Part shown: positions 7,154 through 16,669 of the stretch, piece after piece
Position numbering within the stretch: position 1 is the stretch's first letter
Layout of the letters: the number at the start of each line of letters is the position of its first letter
Assembly: GCA_040143965.1 (NCBI GenBank)
Contig: JASJQH010000115.1
Span: 1-28,445, forward strand
Reading direction: 5' to 3'
Length of the DNA: 28,445 nt
From: Basidiobolus ranarum
Taxonomy: Eukaryota; Basidiobolomycota; Basidiobolomycetes; Basidiobolales
Translations under genes and position numbers: made by a program
The notes under the pieces: model-generated
Database searches by the model: none
Told to the model about the DNA's origin: nothing
What the model saw: the letters and a program-made list of their open reading frames with translations, nothing else

Positions 7154-9251
7154 ATGCAGACTTTACTTGGTTTACAACTAGACCAAAGTTGCGGTCTATT
7201 CAACAGCACTTGCTCAAACTTGCCCCTATACCTTCCAGGTTCTTCGTACCTCCTACGTTATATCACAAACTCGTATCAGAATGATCCTTTTCGGGTGATA
7301 TTAGAGTTGTTCTTGGTTTTCTTCGCTTTAAAATACTTGCTTTCTCAAAAATACAATATCGAAAACAACGATGTTCTGTTAACTGAAGAGGTAACTTTTG
7401 TAGAAAAGTCATATATCTTGTAAAATGCTCTTTCGTAGGAATGACGTGATGTTTCATTAACTAACATTCTCTCTTATAGGAGATAAACGAGTTAGTTGAT
7501 GATTGGCAACCGGAACCTTTAGTTCCAACTTTAAGTATTTCTGATCAAGAGATTTTAGACAATGTTCCAGTTACCGTTGGGTAAGCTAAGGATTTTTTAC
7601 GTTTGTACTTTGTTTCTAAAGTAACTGTTTTCCTTTGGGGTATAGCCCACCTGGTGCTCGACAAAAAATGCGTAATGGAAAGACATTAGTAAATATGGCA
7701 GCGTTTAATTTCTTGGGATTCTTAGGCAACGAGATATTTAAAGTATGTATGAATACTATTTTGGTGTTTTTGAATACCCATCTTATATACATATTGTAGA
7801 CCGAGGCAGTGCGCACCCTTCGTAAATATGGTGTTGGAACATGTGGTCCTCCTGGTTTCTATGGAACTTTAGGTAATTTCTTTCTTGTTAGAGACTTGAT
7901 GATTTGTAATAGGACTAATGTATATGGATAGATGTTCATAAACTGTTGGAGAAAGATATTGCGAATTTTTTGGGAACAGAAGACGCTATCATCTACTCAC
8001 AAGGATTCTCTACTATATCTAGTGTAATTCCCGCGTATGTTAAACGCGGTGACCTCATTGTTTGGTAAGCCCATCATAGACGAGTTGACATAGTGAGGCT
8101 TCTAACTTTGGTTTATTTAGTGATGAGGGGGCCAATTTCGCGATTCAGAAGGGGATTCAAATATCGCGATGCAAGGTTCGCTATTTTAAACATAACGATA
8201 TAAACGATCTGGAGGGTGTTCTTCAGAGTATTCTTTGTGAAGACCTAGTGGTATGTCTTTTCTTGATTTTGACCTTATGAATGTATGCTAATCTTTCATT
8301 GAATATTTGAAACTGTTCAGACCAAACGCCCCGTTACTCGTCGATTTATTGTTACTGAGGGGCTCTCCTTAAATTATGGTGACATTGCTCCACTCAAAAA
8401 ATTAGTAAGTTTAAAGTTGGTTGTTGCTACTATTATTATTACTCGTTATTTAACCAACTTTATTATAGATTGAATTCAAGCATGCATACAAATTTCGAAT
8501 TATTTTGGATGAAAGTTTGTCATTTGGAGTTCTCGGCAAACGTGGAGCCGGTCTCACTGAGCACTTTGGGGTTCCAGTATGTATGATTCTCTTATTGAGT
8601 ATACCCGAACGTGATTCTAACTCAATGCCTAGGTCGAAGATATTGATTTACTCATAGGCTCTATGTGCCATGCCCTCACCTCTTCGGGTGGCTTCTGTGC
8701 TGGAAGTAGAGAAATCATTGATCACCAAAGATTGTCTGGCTTGGCATACACTTTTTCTGCTTCGCTACCAGCCATTTTGGCAGTTAGTGCACGAGAAGGA
8801 TTAAGTGTTTTGCAAAAGGAAAAAGAGGTTTTATCCTCGCTGCGTAATAACATAAGCACATTCCGATCTATCGTAGAAAAGATCCCAACCATTTCTCTTG
8901 GAGAAACGTCTGAGATATCACCAATCTTGCATATGAGAATACACGATGAGGTGGTGGAAAAATTGAACTTGACCGTCCAAGATCAAGAAAAGAAGCTGCA
9001 GGAAACAGTATACGAAGTTGGTACTTTTCACAAGCATCGCGCCCATTGATTTCATAACTAACATCAGTGTTTAGGTTGGTCGTGATGGATTTCTCATCAC
9101 TCGTGCTATGTATGTCTCCGACCAAGAATTGTTCTTACCCAAACCAAGTATTAGAATATGTATATCTGCAGCTCATACCAAACGAGAGATTGAAAAAGCA
9201 GCTAACGCCATCAAAACAGCATTCTGTAAGGTTCTTGGAAAGCACAGATGA
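7154..9251 (+). CDS. LCB1: Serine palmitoyltransferase subunit 1 (LCB1/SPTLC1)
   Basis: Ten exons: 7154-7390, 7480-7580, 7646-7742, 7800-7872, 7932-8064, 8121-8250, 8321-8404, 8469-8576, 8633-9016, 9075-9251; 507 aa. LCB1 pairs with LCB2 in the ER membrane to condense serine with palmitoyl-CoA, the first committed step of sphingolipid synthesis. A hydrophobic segment ([16 protein letters not shown], about residues 48-63) fits the ER anchor. The PLP-fold core follows: [22 protein letters not shown] with Cys160 (the position of human Cys133), [27 protein letters not shown], and [20 protein letters not shown]. No lysine lies where catalytic paralogues bind PLP, as expected for LCB1. Pro163 stands where I recall Arg in homologues. 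The last intron has a weak donor, GTTGGT at 9017; it is kept because it preserves the length of the LQE-V to RAMY segment against human SPTLC1. An in-frame alternative, GTATAC at 9008, would drop three residues. Confidence 0.92.
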
Positions 9252-9675
9252 TATTTTCGTACCATGCCCTTCTTGTTTTCCATTGTTATCGCCGACCTAT
9301 TTGAGTTTGGTTAACATCTTTCTATCAATCTGTATTTTAGTAAGATTCATTTGAGTTCGAATGTAGATTTTTTTAATCACCTATCGAGTCGTATTTTCTC
9401 AGTGTAGCTACCACTCACTGCTGTATAGGCCTAGTCTAGTTTTTGATTATTAAGCAGGATTTTTCTAGTATCTAGATCCTCGACAAATAAAATACCATAA
9501 TTTACGAGACTATCATTTATGTGAGAATATTCCAAAAGTAAAATGCCATGATTTTGGAACATTCCGTCATAGACATCACCCACACACTACCTCTGCATTG
9601 CTGACGTCTTCTTCATATTACGAATGAAGGTTATATAAAGAGGGAATATACCATTTTCCAACTCTAACCAGCACA
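9252..9675. other. Intergenic region LCB1-PEBP
   Basis: It holds the LCB1 3' flank, with AATAAA near 9486, and the PEBP promoter. Two loosely similar words, ATAAAATACCATAATTT near 9487 and GTAAAATGCCATGATTT near 9539, look like a diverged repeat. No gene is visible. Confidence 0.5.
9631..9640 (+). promoter_or_regulatory. TATA box of the PEBP gene
   Basis: GGTTATATAAAGAGG includes TATATAAA at 9632-9639, 37 bp before the ATG at 9676. This is a strong TATA match and implies a very short leader, a layout often seen in highly or conditionally expressed fungal genes. Confidence 0.6.
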
Positions 9676-10261
9676 ATGTCGTCAATCAAACAAACCTTTA
9701 CTAAAGCCGGCATCATCCCAGATGGTAAGTTGATTATTATTCGATTGTATGTAAAGGATTCCTTCTTACAACCGCTATACTCTAGTCCTTCAAGATGTCG
9801 AAAATGCTGTTGTACTTAGAGTAACTTACCCCAGTGGAGACGCCGTGAACTCTGGCAATGAGTTATCAGTTGAGGGGACCCAAGAGCAACCCCAAGTCCA
9901 TATCGATGCTAAAGAGGGTGAGAAATACACTTTGATTATGACCGATCCTGATGCCCCATCCCGCGAGAGCCCAACTCTTGGTGAATGGAGACATTGGGTA
10001 GTTGGAAACGTAACTGGGGATGACCTCTCCAAGGCTGATGTTGTTACCAAGTACTTCGGTCCTGGACCTCCACCAGGTACTGGTTATCATCGCTATATCT
10101 TCCTACTCTATCGCCAAAATGGATCGATTGATTTCGAGAAACTTCCCGAGGATCCCAGCAAACGTAGTAATTTCAAGACTGAGGATTTCGTCAAGCAATA
10201 CAACTTGACATTGGTTGCTGGAAATTTCTTTGAGGCTGAAAACAAGGAAGGAAAGCAATGA
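9676..10261 (+). CDS. Phosphatidylethanolamine-binding protein (PEBP/TFS1 family)
   Basis: Two exons, 9676-9724 and 9786-10261, give 174 aa, close to the usual PEBP length. The family has a conserved anion-binding pocket; members include yeast Tfs1 (inhibitor of carboxypeptidase Y and a Ras-GAP ligand), mammalian RKIP and plant FT/TFL1. All pocket motifs are present: TLIMTDPDAPSRESP, GEWRHWVVGNV and GPGPPPGTGYHRYIFLLYRQ. There is no signal peptide, so it is probably cytosolic. The first exon encodes only 16 residues, and the intron (9725-9785) is 61 nt with a GTAAGT donor. AATAAA is at 10320-10325. The family assignment is firm; the cellular role (protease inhibition, kinase regulation or lipid binding) cannot be read from sequence. 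Confidence 0.93.
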
Positions 10262-10530
10262 TTTATATCAGAATTTGGAAAGCCTTGATTAATTATGAAT
10301 ACTTAGACCAACATTTATAAATAAATTTGAAATTACCTGAAACTTTCGATAAATATTACTGTATTATCCAATCAATCAGTAAAGCCATTTCAGCAGTCTC
10401 AAGTGAATAATTTTCGAAAGAAAAAAAAACCCTCTAAAAAAGATATCGAGAAATTACCGTATTTTTACCTACACAAACACAGTTTGGTCATTTCATAGAG
10501 TCAGCTTCCAAAAAAACCTCTAGTAAAATC

Positions 10531-13500
10531 ATGTCCATTTTGCTGGAAGATTCGACTTCTTGCGAGTCAATCACTCGTTCTTTGAGGTCAACCACCCTTT
10601 CCTATGAAGATAAATTAACCCTGGCCAAGAAAGCTTGGTCTACAAACGTAGTTTTCCCACATAAGAACGAATTTTTTCTAGAATGGTGCTTAAACACCAT
10701 GGTAAAATCTGCTGGAAAGTCTTCCACGTATGTATTGTAGAATTTTTAGTTTAACCCGTAATTTGAAAAAACTAAACATTGATGTATGGTATAGACCGGA
10801 TGCGCCGCTTTTGGATGTTGGATATTGGACGTTTTTGAAGGAGGTATTGGAGGCTTCTTTTGCTCATTCAGTGGGAATCAGTGATGGCTTAAATCTGGTC
10901 AATCCGGCGATTATCCTTAAATCGCCTTTCGTTCAAATATTTGTTGGTTGTTTGGGAGCAATGGAAAAGGAGAGCAACCCTTCTTTAGTATTTGAGGTGT
11001 ATGGAGTTTTCAATCTATTAGTAAGCACCGAACTTGTAGACAGCTTTAAACCCACTTTGGATCAACTTAGCTCTTTACTCCAAGTATGCTTAAGCGCCTT
11101 GGTCCATGTCTATCGTTCCAATCATAGCCCAGAAGTACTTGAAGAATTTTTAAAACTTGGAAATGTGCTTACCGCTTTCATATGCAAAAACATGATAGCC
11201 AGTGCTAATCAGCGCAAGGTAACCATCCAGTTCGTTTATCCTTGCTACTGTACAGCATGCTCACCTCGTTTTATCATTAGGTGTTTACAATTGTTACTGG
11301 CAAATTGTTTTCTCCATTGTTACAGGTACTCGATATTACACAAGATCGGACGGAAGCGAAGTACCTTGAACTATACAACAACATCACAACTTTGTTACGA
11401 TTCAGTCTCTTTCATTTGGATTACATCATGGATTATTCCACAATTTTACCCTACGAGCCATCAAAGAGTTCGGAAAAAGCTGCTCGAGGAATTCAAAGTT
11501 ATCAAAAACAGCTTTTCGACCAAATTCATACATTAATTAAGAACCAACCTACCTCAGATATCTTATATGGTAATTTTCCAACTCGTACATCACTGTTGTA
11601 CCAAGTTCATAGCACTAATACATGTGAATAGTTTATCGCTCGTTCCCTGCCCTCTTCAGCTACTTCATTGAAAACTGCAGACGCAAGCAGAAATCCCTTA
11701 CCTCCGCTGGTTCATCGTCCAAAGATAGTAGCAACTTAACTGAGGTAGTTAGAACCATGGAGTTTGCCTTCTTCTTAGAATTCTATAAAGTTGTAGAGAA
11801 GTCGTTCTTGAACTCGGTTCAATCTGGTAAATCTTTAGTTGCGGAAGGAACTGGCGAGATTCAAGAAGTTTTAAACAGCTTACTGAATCTGCTATTGAAG
11901 CATAACGTATACCACTTAACCAACGATGCCATTTCAATTCAACAATATGAAATGTTACAGCGGTCCATGGAAAACTTCTTCCAAATGTACAGAACACAAC
12001 CAGAATCTGGAGTTCTTCAAACAGGTTTATTTAAGTCATGTGATACTCTTTTACAACTAGACAACCGAATTATCGAGAAACACTTGGAAGATATTTGGAA
12101 ATTGGCATTGAATCCTCTGAGCGATTCTTTCAAAAATTGCGAAGAATTCATCAAGAATTTGATGATCACCTATGCCAAATCCCGTCAATTTGACTCTTAC
12201 GTTACTGGCTTATTCAACGCGTTGAGAGAAATTGAAGACGTGAACTGTATTTTAGATCAGCCAATCTTCTCTAATGTTCTTTTGGAGGAGTTCACCAATT
12301 CTGTTGCTACTTTGCCTAACGCTCAGCACCAAGAAATACTATCCCTCTTTGCCTCTGAGCTTGCCGAACATCTTACCTTCCCAGGGGAATCAGCACCTAC
12401 CAAAAAGAGAAAGACTGGTGAGGAAAGCAGCAAAACAATCGATTCTGTCAAATCAGCTGAGCCACTTGGAATCTTAATGAGCAGATTCCTCAAAGGAGTA
12501 AAGAGCGATAACATGACAAAAAAGAAGTTAGATCCTGGATTTACCAGAATTTTCCAAGATTTCGTAGAACCTGTACTACAGGCCCTTAAGAATGCCTCGA
12601 AATCTAGCAATGCTTTTTTGCGTAACTACGTGTATCCAGCACTGTTCCTTCACCAATCTATCTGCGATGTATCATTGACCTATTGGACCGAATATTCGAG
12701 TACCGAATGGATACTTGATGCTGCCGATTTACTTGAACCTCATGGCAAGAAAGAGCCCAGAGTGCAGTTGTTCTTGGTAAGTTAGTTTTGATTGAAAACC
12801 ACCCTTGTCTACTTTACTAATACCACTTTGTAGTGTGTATTGCTCTTACAACATGTTGAGCGTCTAGCATCCACCCCAGGTGATCTCACTGGATCCGAGC
12901 TAACTACTATTTGTGAAGGATTAGTTACCCGTGCAATTAACCTCAGCAGCTTGGAGTCTGTTCAATTAAGCCGTACCTGGGATGGTAGTCTCACGCATCT
13001 CACTAATGACAACCTTCCAGTTGCATACTATAAGAGGATTGTTGGTGACTGCTTCGAGATCGTTGGCAGATATTCTTCTAAGGATCAGTTGAGAAAGCTT
13101 CTGACAATTCTGATTAAGAGCTACATTTCAGTGGAGTCGGAGCCGAACAACAGTGGTTTCGCATTTAGAAATATCACAGTGAAATTATTAAACAATGCAC
13201 AATTCTTTGAGTTGATCCCAGTCAAAGAAAACTTTTTGAAGGTTTTCTTGGACGTCTTACAACATAAATTCCAACAAGATTCCTGCCAACAACTCGTCGG
13301 CATTGTTGCGAATGGAAAAGATGCACAAATTGTTGAAAAAGTAACAGCCATTCTCTCGAAGCGTTCCGTTAGCACCACCTCTTCATTACATACAAGTGAG
13401 TATATTCGACTCATTGAAATGCTCAATTTGTTTCCTTGTGAATACTTCGATAGACATGACAGGGATAAGATCATCGTGGCCTCTTTATGCATTGATAAGC

Positions 13501-15615
13501 TATTCACTTCCACTGATAGTCTCGATAGCAAGTTAATACATGGTCCACTTACTACCAGGGTTTTGATTGAGAAATTGCTTACTTTCCATATTGACGGATC
13601 CATTATTCTGCAAGATTTCCAACTCTTGAATTATCTTCTTTCCACCGTTTCCTTCTCGAAACAATCCAAGGCTGTCAGTGAAGGAGTGAAGAATACCACT
13701 TCTACTATCCAAAATCTGTGTTTGACTAGAATGTTTACCTTATTAACGAATAAGGAAACTGCAGAGAAATCTGTAGCCTATCTTCAAGATGCGGTGAATG
13801 GAATGAGTCAAACCATGATGAATGTCGGGGTCAGCGAGAATGTGGAGGCCTTGCACTCGTACAATTTTGTTACTTGTTATACAGAATATATCGAATCGCA
13901 TTATGTGAAGAATATTCAGACCAACGTTCCACTGGAAACAATCCAATTTCTTCACAAATTCACACTTCAACTAGAAGATACCATCTATCCTCCCCTTGTC
14001 AAACTCAAATCTGAATTGGACAGACTCACCAGCACCCAGGCCACCTTCAACGACCTTGCAAAGCCAATCGTAAATGCAGAATACTTGATTTATCTTTTCT
14101 GGGCACTTTTGAAATACCAGCGAATTGCCATAGTCATTGGAAACGAACAAACCAAGAAATTGGTCACTTTGATCTCCATCATCAAAAGCTTTTCGCTGAT
14201 TGTTAACCGAATGCTTGCCGACCAGGAAGCAGCTGACTCTGCCATCTATACTCAATTTTTCCACGTTGCAACCCACTTTCTCGCTGGATTTTGTGAAATA
14301 GTGTTTGATCTGGAACCTGATATGTCCTCGGATACCATTTCTTCAGTCACAACCTTGCTTATCACATTGAAAGAGGTCACAAACGAAAAAGGTATGAATA
14401 TTTTCGAAAAGCCCTTTATCCATTCCATACTCTAGCTAAGCTTTCTAACAACCTTTAATTAGATGTCTCGCAAACGTTGACTGATAGCTTTACAAAATTG
14501 ATCGCAAAGTCGCCTCGTGAGTACACGGCAAAACTATTAGAAGCATACTTAGATAAAATAGACATTCTATGCACCGCTCCTGAGCAAAAGTCCACCAAAC
14601 AAACGACACATAGAGTTAATGAACCTGCCGTGTTATTAAACACCATCAACTCTATCTTTACTTCGGTGGATCATAGTAAGCCTTCCAGAACATAATCTCT
14701 CTCACATAAGCATATTCTTACCATTTTACTCATAAGGTCAAAAGAGATACTTCAAACGGTACATTCCTCATCTAGTTGGCAAATTGATACTTTTGTTGCA
14801 ATGTACAAGCTCTGTTGAATTGATTCTTGAAGCCTTGACTCTGCTGAAAAACATGTGCTCCGATGTGGTATGTCTTTCATTCCTAAACCATACACCGTGC
14901 AAAAAAAACCTACGCTAAACACACCCACTTTATTTAGACTTTAGACTATCGTACCAGTGATTTGGTGGGTGTACTTGACTGTCTGAACCAGCTTGGCTCA
15001 CCCACACTTATCAATAGACTTCGTGAACCACTGGACGAAACCAAAGCAAATCAAATATTTGATGGAATCTATCATGTACTGCTCAGTTTGGTCAAATCAC
15101 GTCGAGAACAACTTAGCGAAATCTTCCCCAATTTAACGGGTGTTTTGGGACCACTATTTTACTGCTTTGTGACTGAACATCAGACAGTCTCTCGTCGACA
15201 ACAGTCCAAATCACAAAATAACTACGGAAAAACCAAACCATTCTCAGTTATCACTACTTTCGCACCCCTCTCGGATTTAACTGCCCAAAACTTCGCCAGA
15301 TTGATCACCACCCTATGTACTAGACCAACTAACCAAGCTGGAAAACCCTCCACTTCCACATTCCTAAAAGCATTCGGAAAGCACGCACCTTATTTGATTG
15401 CCGAATACTTGAGCATTCAAACCAACCCAACTGCTTCCATCTCCAAGCTGTCAGTTAGGAATGCCATCGTGCCTGGGCTATATGCTTTACTCGATCTGTG
15501 TGGAGAACACGAAAGAGATATGGTCATGGTGACTTTGGATCTTACTGGGAAATCCCTCTTCAAAAGTCTCTATAGTGACTATCTCCAGTATCATAAATAT
15601 ACTGGAAAAGCATAA
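10531..15615 (+). CDS. URB2: URB2/Npa2 nucleolar 60S ribosome biogenesis factor
   Basis: Eight exons: 10531-10727, 10795-11218, 11281-11569, 11632-12776, 12834-14391, 14463-14675, 14737-14867, 14938-15615; 1544 aa, near human URB2 and longer than the yeast protein. URB2 acts in the nucleolus with URB1 and other factors (the Npa1 complex) in early pre-60S assembly. The body is alpha-helical and repeat-like with low conservation; a Lys-rich patch (APTKKRKTGEESS, encoded near 12390-12430) could be a nuclear localisation signal. The best family evidence is the C-terminal domain: KAFGKHAPYLIAEYLSIQ, then RNAIVPGLYALLDLCGEHER and a final SLYSDYLQYHKYTGK. The first intron is set at 10728-10794 (67 nt) because it has a CTAAAC branch site and keeps frame; a nearer TAG would leave an implausible 22-nt intron. 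All eight exons keep one frame. Confidence 0.87.
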
Positions 15616-15765
15616 TTCCCATTGTTTCTTATTATTTTGTATTGATTTTGGAGTTAAAATATATATATTCTTGAATTTTTTATTCATCCACTACCATTCT
15701 ATAAGATAGACTTGCCTACGAAGGTACCTTTCAGTTATGTAGAGTAGTATTACAAACCTCTTATC

Positions 15766-15832
15766 ATTAAAGGATTTCATATATATGTGCCTATGGCGAT
15801 TATTAAAGGATTTCATATGTGTACCTATGGCG
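15766..15832. repeat. 31-33 bp direct repeat, 3 bp apart
   Basis: ATTAAAGGATTTCATAT begins copies at 15766-15798 and 15802-15832. The copies end in GTGCCTATGGCG and GTACCTATGGCG. The first has an extra AT and there is one substitution. It lies about 150 bp after the URB2 stop codon. Confidence 0.9.
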
Positions 15833-16029
15833 CAAAGCAAGAGGATCTATGCTTGTCACTGTTATCTCTGTCAATACGTTATAAAGAAACTTTACTCAAA
15901 AGCCATTCTACACACATGGAAAACGAACTAAACTCATGATGGACGAACATGTTATAACTCGACAACTTGTCTTGTTCAGTAGCATCCGTAACTTTACCCG
16001 GCACTACTATTTCGTACACTCACGTGCCC

Positions 16030-16036
16030 TATATAA
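16030..16036 (+). promoter_or_regulatory. TATA-like box before a possible broken peptide gene
   Basis: TATATAA at 16030-16036 lies 28 bp before an ATG at 16064. Spacing is slightly shorter than at the PEBP gene, so it may be coincidental. Confidence 0.3.
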
Positions 16037-16063
16037 TCCACCAGTAACACGTTCTAATCATAA

Positions 16064-16219
16064 ATGAAGATCCCATTGAAATAACCATCAGTTTTGGAAG
16101 CGAGATTACTTTTATTGGCAGGCATCATTAATTTCCTCTTTGCATGGTTTCCGCTAAATTTTTCAGCATTTACCAATACGGAGAGCAATACGGAGGATTT
16201 GACAGATATCACTAACTAA
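16064..16219 (+). pseudogene. Possible broken small secreted peptide gene
   Basis: A TATATAA box precedes an ATG that opens MKIPLK and then meets a stop codon at 16082. The same frame stays open for 44 more codons and encodes a hydrophobic leader-like stretch (ARLLLLAGIINFLFAWFP) followed by a polar tail with a small repeat (NTESNTEDLTDITN) and a stop at 16217-16219. Read without the early stop this would look like a secreted peptide of about 50 aa, comparable in style to the one at 5169-5420. No short intron removes the stop. It may be a pseudogene, a sequencing error, or chance. Confidence 0.25.
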
Positions 16220-16669
16220 ATCTTAAGCTAGCGAGCAATTTCGGATCAGTACAAAAAGATACTTATGGAGAAAATTTTATAAGAAAAAAATTAAGGGAAA
16301 TCACTCACAATTTTATTACTAATTCGACTTGGTTGAAAATTCATTGCTTTTTGGTTCAGTTGGTTGTTTCAATTGTGCTAGTTTGTTATTATCTTTAACT
16401 CATTACTTTGTGCTATTCATTCGTTTCTCTCTTTCTTCCTCCCTCCAAATATTTCTCTTTTCCGAAACTTAGTATTTACTTCGGAGGAATCTGCGATATA
16501 TATAGTATTCGTTGCTTTCTCACTATGTCTTCATAATTCCTATATTACTTCTGAAATCAACTGCTACATTTAACTCTTTAGTATTGCCCACACTCCATTC
16601 TGCTTCTCCCCCACCCACAACCTCTGAAAACCCTTTCATTATCAATCTCATTTCTAAAGTACTTTTGGA

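Larger units (their letters stand above)
15616..16669. other. Intergenic region URB2-SMG7
   Basis: It contains the URB2 3' flank, a 31-33 bp direct repeat near 15.8 kb, a possible broken secreted-peptide gene at 16064-16219, and a long pyrimidine-rich stretch (about 16420-16660: TCTCTCTTTCTTCC, CCTCCCTCC and similar) directly before the SMG7-like start codon. Such CT-rich tracts are common in fungal promoters. Nothing else is evident. Confidence 0.6.

Noticed and set aside
9067-9354. A 95-codon frame at the end of LCB1
   Set aside because: It is a shifted reading of the last LCB1 exon; the frame that continues LCB1 stops at 9251.
10728-10749. A 22-nt intron in URB2 (GTATGT to TTTTTAG)
   Set aside because: It keeps frame, but it is far shorter than every other intron in the window. 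The next acceptor, GGTATAG at 10794, also keeps frame, gives 67 nt and has a CTAAAC branch-like site in front of it.
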